Notes under the pieces: model-generated
Seen by the model: only the letters and a program-made list of their open reading frames with translations
What the model was told of the DNA's origin: nothing
Database searches by the model: none
DNA from: Curtobacterium ammoniigenes NBRC 101786
GTDB lineage: Bacteria; Actinomycetota; Actinomycetes; Actinomycetales; Microbacteriaceae
Assembly (NCBI RefSeq): GCF_001571045.1
Contig: NZ_BCSV01000003.1
Location: forward strand, 372,001 to 436,000
DNA length: 64,000 nt
Direction of reading: 5' to 3'
Program-made: the position numbers and the translations under genes
Shown here: positions 30,625 to 39,765 of the stretch, piece after piece
How the letters are laid out: every line of letters starts with the position of its first letter
Numbering within the stretch: the first letter of the stretch is position 1

Positions 30625-31335
30625 CTATGAAGGGTCGGCGGAATCTGGTTCGGACGCTCCAGCACCGTCACCGGCAGTGTCCGTCCGACGCTCGGCCACT
30701 GCACCGTCGCTCGGCTCGGCCGGCGCGCCATCGCTCGGCGCGGCCGGCGCGCCGTCGCTCGGCTCGGCAGCCTCACGGTCGTCCACCGGGTCTTCGAAGA
30801 GCCCCATCGGCGGGGTGATCGTCACCGAGCCGGCGGCCACATCGACGGTCGGCACGATCGCGCGCACGAACGGCACGAGCACCTCCCGATCGGCGTCAGC
30901 GACGGCGAGGAGATCATGCGCAGGTAAGTGGTCGACGCGGGCGACGACGCCGACCTCGACGCCGTCGCGGAGGACCCGGAGTCCGACGAGCTGGTGGTCG
31001 TACCACGCGTCATCGTCGCCGGTCTGCTCGGATTCGTCGTGGTCGATCCAGAGAATTGCCTTGATGAGGCTTTCGGCGACCGTGCGGTCGGGCACATCGC
31101 GGAAGAACGCGACAGGGTGCCCGTTGTACCACCGCAGCTCGTCGAGCACGATCGTTCGACCCGCCCAGGGCGAGTCGTCCGGGACCTGCAGCGAGAACGT
31201 CGCGCCGGGCACGAACCGACGATCCGGGTCATCGGTGTAGAGCTCGAGCTTGATGCCGCCCTTGAGCCCATGCGCCTTTGTCAGTCGACCCACCCGGAGC
31301 TGGGTCGTGCGGCTAGGAATCGGAGTCGACCACAT
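30625..31335 (-). CDS. rimM: Ribosome maturation factor RimM
   Basis: 236 aa. Assists 30S head assembly with S19. N-terminal RimM domain ([16 protein letters not shown]) and PRC-barrel C-terminal domain ([12 protein letters not shown]). After about residue 185 a non-conserved tail holds three copies of an 8-residue unit near APAEPSDG, encoded by 24-bp repeats, then a Thr/Gly/Ala-rich end. The ATG at 31333-31335 overlaps khpA by 23 bp; a later GTG (31293) would cut conserved residues, so the earlier start is kept. Confidence 0.94.
   Translation of the reverse strand: MWSTPIPSRTTQLRVGRLTKAHGLKGGIKLELYTDDPDRRFVPGATFSLQVPDDSPWAGRTIVLDELRWYNGHPVAFFRDVPDRTVAESLIKAILWIDHDESEQTGDDDAWYDHQLVGLRVLRDGVEVGVVARVDHLPAHDLLAVADADREVLVPFVRAIVPTVDVAAGSVTITPPMGLFEDPVDDREAAEPSDGAPAAPSDGAPAEPSDGAVAERRTDTAGDGAGASEPDSADPS
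30701..30772. repeat. Three 24-bp repeats in the rimM tail
   Basis: Units at 30701-30724, 30725-30748 and 30749-30772 differ by a few bases and encode Pro/Ser/Asp/Gly/Ala-rich repeats in frame with rimM. Confidence 0.85.
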
Positions 31336-31549
31336 CGACCCGCACGCGCTTGCCGTCGGCGAGAGCCGTGACGAGCGTGCGGAGCGCCTTGGCGGTCCGT
31401 CCGGCGCGACCGATCACGCGACCGAGGTCCTCGGGGTGCACGCGCACCTCGAGGACCTCGCCACGTGGAGTGGTGGAACTGGCGACGCGGACTTCGTCCG
31501 GGTGATCGACGATCCCCTTGACGAGGTGCGTCAGCGCGTTCTCCAACAA
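31313..31549 (-). CDS. khpA: KH-domain RNA-binding protein KhpA
   Basis: About 78 aa. Single KH domain with the GRVIGRAGRTAKALR loop and [10 protein letters not shown] end. KhpA pairs with KhpB (Jag/EloR) in RNA binding and cell-elongation control in Gram-positives. There is no ATG: two consecutive TTG codons (31547-31549 and 31544-31546) follow the Shine-Dalgarno taagga that overlaps the rpsP stop. Family alignment favours the first, spacing the second. It lies 4 bp after rpsP. Confidence 0.88.
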   Translation of the reverse strand: MLENALTHLVKGIVDHPDEVRVASSTTPRGEVLEVRVHPEDLGRVIGRAGRTAKALRTLVTALADGKRVRVDVVDSDS

Positions 31550-31553
31550 GTCC

Positions 31554-31988
31554 TTACGCCTCAGCAGGGGTCTCGTCGGCGGTCGCCGCGGCGTCCGACT
31601 CGGACTCGGCGGCAGCAGGAGCCTCGGCGGTCTTCTTCTCGGACTTCGGCTTGAGCACGGGCTTCTTCGACGCGTCTGCGACGAATGCCTCCTTCGGCTC
31701 GCGCGTCTTGACCTTGCTCGCGGTGTCGGCCTCGCCCTTGAAGGCGGCCCAGTCGCCGGTGAGCTTGAGGAGGGCTGCGACCTGCTCGGTCGGCTGCGCG
31801 CCGACACCGAGCCAGTACTGCGCGCGCTCTGAGTTGATCTCGATGAGGGAGGGCTCCTCGGTCGGGTGGTACTTGCCGATCTCCTCGATCACGCGACCAT
31901 CGCGCTTGGTGCGCGAGTCGGCGACGACGACACGGTAATAGGGCGCCCGGATCTTTCCGAGGCGCTTGAGGCGGATCTTGACAGCCAC
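31554..31988 (-). CDS. rpsP: 30S ribosomal protein S16
   Basis: 144 aa. Starts at GTG 31986-31988 with [18 protein letters not shown], the S16 N-terminus; Shine-Dalgarno caggagc lies 5 nt upstream. The acidic Lys/Glu/Ala tail after about residue 85 is typical of actinobacterial S16. First gene of rpsP-khpA-rimM-trmD. The 198-bp gap upstream separates it from the CHC-type operon and contains a 14-bp palindrome. Confidence 0.97.
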   Translation of the reverse strand: MAVKIRLKRLGKIRAPYYRVVVADSRTKRDGRVIEEIGKYHPTEEPSLIEINSERAQYWLGVGAQPTEQVAALLKLTGDWAAFKGEADTASKVKTREPKEAFVADASKKPVLKPKSEKKTAEAPAAAESESDAAATADETPAEA

Positions 31989-32142
31989 AAATGCTCCTGT
32001 TGCGTACTTGTTGTGGTTGAACTGGAACCGCGGGCGTGGGGGCACACACGGCGAAGCTCGGGTGAGTGACGCGCACCGCCGGATAGAGGGTCGAGCGGGC
32101 ACGATTCGACCGTTCATTCTTGCAGATCGGCGCGCGTGCCGC

Positions 32143-32156
32143 CAACCGGCCGGTTG
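32143..32156. repeat. 14-bp perfect palindrome between rpsP and the CHC-type operon
   Basis: caaccggccggttg reads the same on both strands. It is about 155 bp upstream of rpsP and 30 bp downstream of the gene at 32188. Possible operator or end structure; nothing else supports a role. Confidence 0.35.
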
Positions 32157-32187
32157 AGCGTGTCCACCCGGATGCAGCTCGGCGTGG

Positions 32188-34272
32188 TCAGGGAGCGAGT
32201 CGGCGGACGGCCTCAAGCGCCTCACTCGTGGCACGGACCGCGTCGACGCTGCTCGCGTCGCGCGCACCGCCGACGAGGGCGAACGGGATCGACATGGTCT
32301 GGAGGTCCGTGCTCAGGCCGTCACGCGCCTCCTGTCCGGCGCAGATCACCACGGAGTCCGCGGGGATCTGCACTCGCTCGCCGGCGTCGTCGACGATCTC
32401 CAGGAACCCGGGCTCGATGCGGACGTACTCGCGCACCCCACCGACGAAGCGGACGCCCGCATCCCGCAGTCGGCCAAGCGCCACCCACCGCGAGGTGATT
32501 CCGACGCCCTGACCGAACTTGCCCGACCGTCGAAGGACGGTGACGAGCGCTCCCTCACGCGTGGAGCGGTGCGCGACGGGCTCCCGCTGCGGCACCTCGC
32601 CGACGACCCCGTCGAACGTCTCGACGTCCCAGCGACGCGCGAACGCAGCGGCACGCGCCTCCTCGGACGGCGATTCGACAAGGAATGCAGCCGTGTCCAC
32701 GCCGATGCCTCCGCCGCCGATGATCGCGACGGATCCTGGCGGAACCCCGTCGCGAAGCGCGCTTTCATAGCTGAGCACGTGCGGAAGGTCCGCGCCGGGG
32801 ATCGACACGCTCCGCGGCTCCACGCCGGTGGCGACGACCACCGCGTCGCTCTCCTGCAGGTCGGCCGCGCTCACGGCTCGACCGGTGGTGATCTGCGCAC
32901 CGCGCTGCAGCAGCTCGGTGCGCGCGGCTCGAACCGTCGCCGCGTAGTCCTCTTTCCCGGGGATGAGCGCGGCGAGGTCGAACTGACCACCGAGGCGATC
33001 GCTCGCCTCCCACAGGTGTACCCGATGCCCCCGACGCGCAGCATCGACGGCGGCTGCGAGGCCGGCTGGACCGCCACCCACGACGTCGACACGCTTCGGG
33101 TCTGCGGTCGGTGCGAGCGGGAACTGTGCCTCACGGCCGGCGCGCGGATTCACCAGGCACGACACGGGAGCCCCGATGATGGAACGGTCGAGGCACGCCT
33201 GATTGCAGCCGATGCACGTGTTCACCGCCGCCAGATCGCCGCGGAGCGATCGCGACACGATCGTGGGATCGGCGAGGAACGGGCGTGCGAGCGCCACTGC
33301 GTCGACGAGCCCCCGGTCGAGCACGGCCTCGGCATCGCGGAGGTCCGTCATCCGGTTCGAAGCGATCACGCGCACGTCCGGATACGGCGAGGCCCGCACG
33401 ACTGCCGCGATCCGCTCGACGTACGACACCCACACGGCGTGCGGAACCGCCGCCTGAACGGTCGGGGTCCGCGACTCGTGCCAGCCGACCCCGACGGAGA
33501 TTCCGTCGATCCCGAGTGGGAGGAGGTCGGCGACTAGCGCGTCGACGTCATCCTGGGTACTCGAGTCGGGCATGAGGTCGACACCGGAGAGTCGGATCGT
33601 GACGGCGAGGTCCGGCACTGCGGTGCGCACGGCGCGGACCACCTCGACGGCGAAGCGGCGACGACGAACCGGGTGCCCGCCCCACGCGTCGTCGCGATGA
33701 TTCGTCAGCGGCGAGCAGAACTGGTTGATCAGGTACCCCTCGGACGCCATGATCTCGACGCCGTCGAACCCGATCGAGCGCGCCGTGCGTGCGGCAGCTG
33801 CGAAGTCCTCGATCGTCCGCTCGATCTCGGGCGCGGTGAGTTCTTCCGGCACGATGCCGCGGGCCGCTGCCCACGGCAGCGCCGATGGTGCTACCGCCCG
33901 CTGCGGGTCGCCGTTCCGATCGGTCAGCCCGCTGACGAGCGCGTACCGGCCCGCGTGGAAGAGCTGCGCGAGGATGTGCGCGCCCTCCTCGTGGACCGCG
34001 GCCACCGCCTCCCGGAAGCGGTCGTCGGCGCCATCGCGGCCAAACACCGCGAAGTCCGCACCGCCCCGAGCTTCGTCGCTCACTGCGATGCCCCCGGTGA
34101 TGATGAGTGCGGCGCCGCCGGACGCGCGCTCTCGGTAGAACGCCGCCATGCCGACACCGCCGTCATCACGCGTCTCGAGGCCGGTGTGCATCGACCCCAT
34201 GATCACGCGATGCGGCAGGCGCAGCGGGCCGAGCGTCCACGGCGACGCCGTCGTCGCGAGCGTGTCCGTCAT
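32188..34272 (-). CDS. 2,4-dienoyl-CoA reductase-like FMN/FAD/Fe-S oxidoreductase (AnsM/PlmM-type)
   Basis: 694 aa, FadH architecture. An old-yellow-enzyme barrel (residues 1-335) carries [15 protein letters not shown] at about 179-193. A 4Fe-4S site follows with Cys353, 356, 360 and 372. An FAD/NADH domain starts at [13 protein letters not shown] near 396. E. coli FadH reduces 2,4-dienoyl-CoA thioesters. Last gene of the four-gene operon, 6 nt behind the SDR stop. In shikimate-to-cyclohexanecarboxyl-CoA clusters a FadH-like enzyme (AnsM/PlmM) is present for reduction of ring-diene CoA esters; that is the role inferred here. A plain fatty-acid 2,4-dienoyl-CoA reductase is the alternative. Confidence 0.88.
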   Translation of the reverse strand: MTDTLATTASPWTLGPLRLPHRVIMGSMHTGLETRDDGGVGMAAFYRERASGGAALIITGGIAVSDEARGGADFAVFGRDGADDRFREAVAAVHEEGAHILAQLFHAGRYALVSGLTDRNGDPQRAVAPSALPWAAARGIVPEELTAPEIERTIEDFAAAARTARSIGFDGVEIMASEGYLINQFCSPLTNHRDDAWGGHPVRRRRFAVEVVRAVRTAVPDLAVTIRLSGVDLMPDSSTQDDVDALVADLLPLGIDGISVGVGWHESRTPTVQAAVPHAVWVSYVERIAAVVRASPYPDVRVIASNRMTDLRDAEAVLDRGLVDAVALARPFLADPTIVSRSLRGDLAAVNTCIGCNQACLDRSIIGAPVSCLVNPRAGREAQFPLAPTADPKRVDVVGGGPAGLAAAVDAARRGHRVHLWEASDRLGGQFDLAALIPGKEDYAATVRAARTELLQRGAQITTGRAVSAADLQESDAVVVATGVEPRSVSIPGADLPHVLSYESALRDGVPPGSVAIIGGGGIGVDTAAFLVESPSEEARAAAFARRWDVETFDGVVGEVPQREPVAHRSTREGALVTVLRRSGKFGQGVGITSRWVALGRLRDAGVRFVGGVREYVRIEPGFLEIVDDAGERVQIPADSVVICAGQEARDGLSTDLQTMSIPFALVGGARDASSVDAVRATSEALEAVRRLAP

Positions 34273-34278
34273 GGTGGG

Positions 34279-35115
34279 CTACTCCGCGACGGTCGCGTCC
34301 GGCGGAAACACCGCGTCGTGCAGCGGAGCGGTGGTGTCCGACCAGTACGGCGGCGCGATGACGGTGAGTCCGCCATCGACGGACAGGACCTGACCGGTGA
34401 TGTAGGACGCTTTGTCCGACAGGAGGAAGTCGACCGCATCTGCCATGTCGTCGGCGGTGCCCGGCCGCTGCAGCGGCAGCTTCGACAGCACGGACTGCAT
34501 CGGCGCCATGCCGGGCACGCGGTTGTAGAAGTAGTCGAGCGAGTCTGTGTCGATGAGCCCCCCGTTCACGGCGTTCACCGTGATCTGACGCGGGCCGAAC
34601 TCGGTCGCCATGAACTTCATGTACGCCTCGTTCATGGCCTTCGCAGCTCCGAGGGCCGCGTAGGTCGGGAACGCACGCAGCGACCCGTACGACGTGACGA
34701 CCACGATGCGGCCGCCCCGGTCCATCAACGCTGCAGCACGCTGCGCACCGAGCACGAACGAGCGGGCGTTCGTCGCATAGCTCCGATCCAGGTGGTGCAG
34801 CTTCAGCTCGGCGACCGGCTTGAACGCGCTCGCTGCGGCGTTCGCAACGAAATAGTCGAGCCGTCCGTACGTGTCGCGGACCAGGTCGAAGAGCGCATCG
34901 ATCGACTCGGGGCTCTCGATGTCCACCTGCGCGGTGATCCCGTCGCCGCCTGCCGCCTTGACGTCGGCGAGCGACTCCTCCGCGAGCTCGGCGTTCCCCT
35001 TGTACGTCACGACGACGGTGACACCGCGCTCCCCGAGCTTCTTCGCAAGCAGGCGGCCGATACCGCGGGATGCGCCCGTGATCAGGGCGATGGGGGCGTT
35101 CGTGGACTCGGTCAC
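34279..35115 (-). CDS. SDR enoyl reductase of FabL/ChcA type
   Basis: 278 aa. NAD(P)-binding TGASRGIG at residues 13-20, NAAAS at 92-96, and an active-site Tyr152-x6-Lys159 (YAALGAAK). The Y-x6-K spacing marks enoyl reductases such as FabL and sets it apart from the Y-x3-K ketoreductases. Further FabL-like segments are NAVNGGLIDTDSL and SVDGG. By context it matches ChcA, the 1-cyclohexenylcarbonyl-CoA reductase that performs the ring enoyl reductions to cyclohexanecarboxyl-CoA. GTG start with Shine-Dalgarno gaagga. Alternative: a second enoyl-ACP reductase for fatty acid synthesis. Confidence 0.85.
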   Translation of the reverse strand: MTESTNAPIALITGASRGIGRLLAKKLGERGVTVVVTYKGNAELAEESLADVKAAGGDGITAQVDIESPESIDALFDLVRDTYGRLDYFVANAAASAFKPVAELKLHHLDRSYATNARSFVLGAQRAAALMDRGGRIVVVTSYGSLRAFPTYAALGAAKAMNEAYMKFMATEFGPRQITVNAVNGGLIDTDSLDYFYNRVPGMAPMQSVLSKLPLQRPGTADDMADAVDFLLSDKASYITGQVLSVDGGLTVIAPPYWSDTTAPLHDAVFPPDATVAE

Positions 35116-35201
35116 AGTGTTCCTTCGCTTCGGTTGCGCCTGGTCGGTCTGGAGGCGGTGCGCACGACGCGCGCCGAGCCTCCGGTCGGTCGGATGGTCG
35201 G

Positions 35202-36359
35202 TCAGAAGCCGGCGTGGCCGGTCACGACGGCTCGGCCGACGACGAGCTTCTGGATCTCGTTGGTGCCCTCCTCGAAGCGCTGCGCGCGCGCGTCACGGTA
35301 GACACGCTCGATCTTGTTGCGCTTCCAGTAGCCCTGGCCGCCGTGCACCTGGAGTGCCTTGTCCGTGACACGGGCGAGCATGTCGACGGCGACCATCTTT
35401 GAGGCGCTCGACAGCGTGCCGGCGTCCGGCCGGCCCTCCTCGTAGGCTCGCGCTGCCTCGAGCACGAGGGCGCGCGCCGCGGCGATGTCGGCGTAGTTCT
35501 CGGCGAGATAGAACTGGATCGCCTGGCGCGTCGCCAGCTTCTTCCCGAAGGTCTCCCGCGTGTTGGCGTATTCCACGGCGAGCTCGTTCGCACGCTCCGC
35601 CAGACCGACCGCGCTCATCGCGACCGACACGCGGCTCGGGAGCAGGAAGCCGCCGAGGGCGACCTCGAGGCCCTGTCCTTCTTGCCCGAGGAGCGCGGAC
35701 GCCGGGACGGGGACGTCCGTGAACCGCAGGATCGCGTGGTCCGTGCCACGAATGCCCATGGTGTCGGAGTCATCGATCACCTCGGCACCCGGGAGGCCGT
35801 TGTTCGGCATGAGGAACGCGACCGTGCCGTCCTGACCGGTCGTGCCCTCAAGGCGCGCGGCGATGAGCCAGTAGTCGCACTTCACGCCGAACGTGATGAG
35901 GTGCTTCTCGCCGTTCATCACATAGACGTCGCCCTCGCGCCGCACGGTCGTCCGGATGTCCGCACCGGTGCCTGCCGTCGCCTCGGTGAGCGTGAAGGCG
36001 ACGAGCTTGTCGCCGGCTACCGAGGGCTTGACGACCTGCTCGAGCTGCTCAGGCGTCGCGTACGGCGCCATGGCACGCCATGTGCCGTTGATGACGTGCA
36101 CGATCATCCGGATGGACGCGTGCGAGCGACTGATGATCTCCATGATCTCGAGGTAGCGCGAGAACGGGATGCCCTGACCACCGAGCTCGGCCGGTGCGGC
36201 GAGCGACAGCCACCCCTTGTCCTTCAGCTCGGCGAACAGCGCCGGCGGCACCGCGCCGCTCCGCTCGATCTCGTCGGCCCAGTCCTCTCCCGGACCGCGG
36301 ACCCACTCGGTGACCTCGGTCTTCAGACGCTGGAAGGCGGCCTCGTCAAAGGTCGTCAT
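35202..36359 (-). CDS. Acyl-CoA dehydrogenase (AnsL/PlmL-type)
   Basis: 385 aa, the usual size. FAD-dependent desaturase of acyl-CoA thioesters: FAD-contact segment VAFTLTEATAGTGAD, C-terminal helical domain with LQVHGGQGYWKRNKIERVYRDAR, and the catalytic Glu in FEEGTNEIQ. ATG with strong Shine-Dalgarno gaaggaga, only 3 nt behind the fusion gene. In cyclohexanecarboxyl-CoA pathways a dehydrogenase of this family handles a ring double-bond or elimination step. The 86-bp gap to the SDR gene shows nothing else. Isolated, it could be any short-chain acyl-CoA dehydrogenase; the operon decides the assignment. Confidence 0.88.
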   Translation of the reverse strand: MTTFDEAAFQRLKTEVTEWVRGPGEDWADEIERSGAVPPALFAELKDKGWLSLAAPAELGGQGIPFSRYLEIMEIISRSHASIRMIVHVINGTWRAMAPYATPEQLEQVVKPSVAGDKLVAFTLTEATAGTGADIRTTVRREGDVYVMNGEKHLITFGVKCDYWLIAARLEGTTGQDGTVAFLMPNNGLPGAEVIDDSDTMGIRGTDHAILRFTDVPVPASALLGQEGQGLEVALGGFLLPSRVSVAMSAVGLAERANELAVEYANTRETFGKKLATRQAIQFYLAENYADIAAARALVLEAARAYEEGRPDAGTLSSASKMVAVDMLARVTDKALQVHGGQGYWKRNKIERVYRDARAQRFEEGTNEIQKLVVGRAVVTGHAGF

Positions 36360-36362
36360 GTG

Positions 36363-39300
36363 TCAGTTCTCCTTCGTGGCAACGAGCGCGGCAGCGTGCT
36401 CCCGCAGGACATTCTTCTGCACTTTCCCGACGGCGTTGCGCGGCAGCTCGCCGATGTACTCGAGCCGCTCCGGCCAGTAGTACTTCGACACGTTCGCGTG
36501 CTCCAGGTACTGCTGCATCGCGTCGAACGTCAGGGGTTCGTCATGGCGCGCAAGCACGACATACGCGCACGCGCGCTCGCCGAGTCGCTCGTCCGGCATC
36601 GCGACGATCGCTACGTCCGTGACGAGCGGGTGCTGGTACAGGAGGTTCTCGATCTCGACGACCGGGATCTTCTCGCCACCGCGGTTGATGACGTCCTTCA
36701 CGCGACCGGTGATCGAGAGGAAGCCCTTGTCGGACAGCTTCGCGAGGTCACCGGTGCGGTACCAGCCGTCCTCGGTGAAGACGTCGTCGGTGAGGTCGGG
36801 TCGGTCCAGGTACCCGTCGAACATGGTCGGCGAGTGGAGCTCGAAATTGCCCTCGGTGTTGGGAGGCAGTTCTCGCCCCTCGTCGTCGACGATGCGGATT
36901 CGAATCCCCGGGAGCGCGCGACCGTCATGGCCGTAGGCGTCGGCGGGGTCGTCGTCGGGGCTCGACAGTGCCCCGAGGCATGTCTCGCTGGTGCCGAACG
37001 CTCCGAGGATTGCCGATCCGAGCACGGAACTCGCGCGCTGGGCGAGCGCCCGCGGAACAGCTGCACCCGTGGGGACGAAGATGCGGAGCGACTCGGGCGC
37101 TGGCGCCCCCGCCTCGACCAGATCGACGAGGTCGGTGAGGAACGGGGTTGCGCACTGCACGAACGTCGCGCGCGCCGCGCCGAACGCCTGGTCGAGCGCT
37201 GCGCTCGCATCCCAGACGGGTTGGATCACCTGGGCGGCACCGAGCCGGAACGCCAGCAACATGCCGTACAGGAAGCCGGTCTGGTGTGCAAGTGGCGACG
37301 GGATGTAGATCCGGTCGTCGCTCGTCAAGCCGGTCTGCGCGACGTGCAGCGCGGTCGCGATGCCGAGGGTTCGATGCGGATGCTGCACGCCCTTCGGCTC
37401 ACCCGTGGTGCCGGATGTGAACAGGAGCTGACAGATGTCATCCGGCGCCGGGGACAGGCTCCGGATCTGCTCGACGTCGGGCTCGACCGACTCGAGCGCG
37501 GTGTCGAAATACCGCCAGTTCCATTCAGACGCGGCCACGCGCTCGGTCGCATCGGCGGGCATCGGCGGCAGGTTCGTCGGTGTGTCCGCGTGACCACGAG
37601 CCTCCGACCGGATCACGATCACGTGTTCGACGGCAAGACGCCGGCGCTGCGCGCGCGCCTCGTCGACGACGTCGAGCAGTTCCAGCGCGGGTCGGCGCTT
37701 CCGGAAGACGTTCGGGAGGAACACGACGCGCGCACGCGACCGCGCCAGGGTCATGGTGGTCTCGCGCGGACCGAACACGGGCATGATCGGTGTCGCGACG
37801 GCGCCGATCTGGATGGCTCCCAGCGTGATGGAGACGAACTCGCGCCAGTTCGGCAGCTGCATGGCGACCGATTCACCCGGACGCACTCCGAGCTCGAGGA
37901 GCAGGGCCGACACCCGGTCCGCCTCGTCCTGGAGTTCCTTCCATGTGGTCTCGAGCGGCGTCGGACCGCCGACCTCGATCACCGCGGGATCGTTCGGCCG
38001 GTCTTCGCTGAGTGCGCGCACGCGCTCGCTGAGGACGAGCGGCTCCGCGTCGATGCCGGCACGTGCCAGCTCGTCCGTCGTCTCCTCGACGCCGTCCTCG
38101 TCCTCGAGTTCGGCGCTCTGTTCTGCAGCGTGCGCAGCGAATGCCTGCTCGGCGTCGCCGACCTCCATCTCGAGTCCGACCGAGTTCATCGCCTCGAGGA
38201 ATGTCGGGTAGGAGATCCGGTAGGCACGCGGGTAGGTCAGCGCCGACACCCCGTCAGCCTTCGACGCGGCGACCGCGAGTGACATGAGGACCCGGTGATC
38301 GTTGAACGAGGACATCGGGGAGCCGACGAGCCGCTCGACGCCGGTGACCCGGAGTTCGTCGGCGCCTTGCTCGGCCCGGCCGCCCATCCGGTTCAACTGC
38401 AGCATCGCCGCGACCCGGTCCGATTCCTTCAGGCGAATGTGTGCAACGTTCCAGAGCCGAGAGGTCCCCTCCGCGAACGTGGCCATCGTGGCGAGGATCG
38501 GCAGGAGGTCCGGGATGGGCTGGCAGTCGATATCCAGCGGTGCGAGCGGTGAACCATCGTGTTCGATGCGCACGAACCCGGTCTCTTCGTCGATGCGCAT
38601 TGGCACGCCCATCGCGCTGGCGATATCGAGGAACTCGGACTCGGGATGGTCTGTCTCGCTGGTCCGGAACGAGGTCATGCCGCGCAGCAGAACGTTCGAC
38701 TCGCGGATGCCCGCAGCGGCGATGCCGAATGCCGCCGAGCCGATGTCGGGCGGGATCACGTAATCGTGCGGGGTCGCCCGCTGACCCGCAGGGATCCGAT
38801 ACTCGAGCCAATCGTCGGAGACCTCGACGGTCAGGCCGAACTGTCGCATCATGCGGATGGTGAGCTCGACGTACGGCTGCTCATTGAGGCGCCCGCCGGT
38901 GATGTGGAGGCGCGTCTCCTGTTCTGCGAACGGCGCCACGAGCAGGAGGCCCGACACCCACTGCGAGAGGGTGCCGGCGATCGAGACATCGCCGCCGCGC
39001 GGACGGCGCGGCTGCACGGTGATCGGCGGGCAGTCGTTCGTCGAGCTGAGCTCGACCCCCATCTGCGTCAGCGAATTGAGCAGGGCTTTGATCGGGCGAC
39101 GCTGGAAGTACTTCATGCCGGTGAGCGTCATGGGTCGGTCCGCGAGCGACGCGAGTCCGGTCATGAAGTACAGGGTCGTGCCCGACGAGCCCATGTTCAG
39201 CAGGCCGTCCGCGCCACGACTGCCATGATCGACGACCGTCGGATCGGCCTGATAGCGCCCGCCGAGACCAGTGACGAGGTAGTCATTTCCGCGCCGGCGA

Positions 39301-39491
39301 ATATCGACCCCGAGCGCGCGCAGCGTGCCGACGGTCCACTCCACTTGACGGGTCGTGCTGATCCCCGAGACGACACTCGTTCCCTCAGCCAACGACGCGA
39401 GCACGAGCGCTCGATGCGCGTGGTACTTCGAGACCGGGATGTCGAGTTCTCCGACGAGCGGTGCGGATGTCCCGCGCACGACCAGCTGCAT
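36363..39491 (-). CDS. Fusion: divergent EPSP-synthase domain plus acyl-CoA ligase (PlmJK-type)
   Basis: 1042 aa from the ATG at 39489-39491 (Shine-Dalgarno agagga). Residues 1-440 are an EPSP-synthase fold: SKYHAHRAL at 21-29 (Lys22, Arg27), RRPIKAL at 131, SQW at 176, Asp249, RLKESDR at 353-359, NDHR at 397-400. By eye, two PEP-binding residues of true EPSP synthases are replaced: Arg124-equivalent is Tyr108 and Lys411-equivalent is Ile426. A charged linker (about 445-478) leads to an AMP-forming ligase: FTSGTTGEPKG at 691, GAFGTSET at 830, YRTGD at 911, catalytic Lys1023 in NAVGKVQK. Likely role: activate and dehydrate shikimate-derived acids as CoA esters. First gene of the operon. Unlikely to be the housekeeping AroA. 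Confidence 0.92.
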   Translation of the reverse strand: MQLVVRGTSAPLVGELDIPVSKYHAHRALVLASLAEGTSVVSGISTTRQVEWTVGTLRALGVDIRRRGNDYLVTGLGGRYQADPTVVDHGSRGADGLLNMGSSGTTLYFMTGLASLADRPMTLTGMKYFQRRPIKALLNSLTQMGVELSSTNDCPPITVQPRRPRGGDVSIAGTLSQWVSGLLLVAPFAEQETRLHITGGRLNEQPYVELTIRMMRQFGLTVEVSDDWLEYRIPAGQRATPHDYVIPPDIGSAAFGIAAAGIRESNVLLRGMTSFRTSETDHPESEFLDIASAMGVPMRIDEETGFVRIEHDGSPLAPLDIDCQPIPDLLPILATMATFAEGTSRLWNVAHIRLKESDRVAAMLQLNRMGGRAEQGADELRVTGVERLVGSPMSSFNDHRVLMSLAVAASKADGVSALTYPRAYRISYPTFLEAMNSVGLEMEVGDAEQAFAAHAAEQSAELEDEDGVEETTDELARAGIDAEPLVLSERVRALSEDRPNDPAVIEVGGPTPLETTWKELQDEADRVSALLLELGVRPGESVAMQLPNWREFVSITLGAIQIGAVATPIMPVFGPRETTMTLARSRARVVFLPNVFRKRRPALELLDVVDEARAQRRRLAVEHVIVIRSEARGHADTPTNLPPMPADATERVAASEWNWRYFDTALESVEPDVEQIRSLSPAPDDICQLLFTSGTTGEPKGVQHPHRTLGIATALHVAQTGLTSDDRIYIPSPLAHQTGFLYGMLLAFRLGAAQVIQPVWDASAALDQAFGAARATFVQCATPFLTDLVDLVEAGAPAPESLRIFVPTGAAVPRALAQRASSVLGSAILGAFGTSETCLGALSSPDDDPADAYGHDGRALPGIRIRIVDDEGRELPPNTEGNFELHSPTMFDGYLDRPDLTDDVFTEDGWYRTGDLAKLSDKGFLSITGRVKDVINRGGEKIPVVEIENLLYQHPLVTDVAIVAMPDERLGERACAYVVLARHDEPLTFDAMQQYLEHANVSKYYWPERLEYIGELPRNAVGKVQKNVLREHAAALVATKEN

Positions 39492-39712
39492 GCGTATCCT
39501 CTTTTCCCTAGCGAGCGTCACCACCGTAGCCCGGCGCCGGACCCCCTCGGATGATGGATCCCGGACCACTGCACTGCCCCGCTTTTGTGCGTGTCTGACA
39601 AGAAGTGCTCGAACGTCACTGGTCGAACCCCTGCACCACGAGTGTGGCACGCGCCAGCCCGATTGACGACGCGCGATGAGGGGAACTCAGTCAAGCGGGT
39701 ACGGGCGTGCGA

Positions 39713-39730
39713 GGGCGCCACCTGGTGCCC
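39713..39730 (-). terminator. Weak hairpin after ffh
   Basis: 8-bp stem with one G:T pair (39713-39720 with 39723-39730) about 35 nt after the ffh stop, without a T run. The 39492-39765 gap holds no gene that I can support. Confidence 0.3.
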
Positions 39731-39765
39731 GACCTCACCGGATCAGGCACGTGCGGGGCGGGACG

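Noticed and set aside
36363..39491. Reading the first domain of the fusion as the housekeeping AroA
   Set aside because: Fusion to a CoA ligase, operon partners and apparent loss of two PEP-binding residues argue against it. A genome search for a separate standard aroA would settle this.
39492..39765. A tRNA 3' end or attachment site (ggtcgaacccctgcacc-like stretch) next to the CHC-type operon
   Set aside because: No cloverleaf can be folded around it, no flanking direct repeats were seen, and no integrase is nearby.
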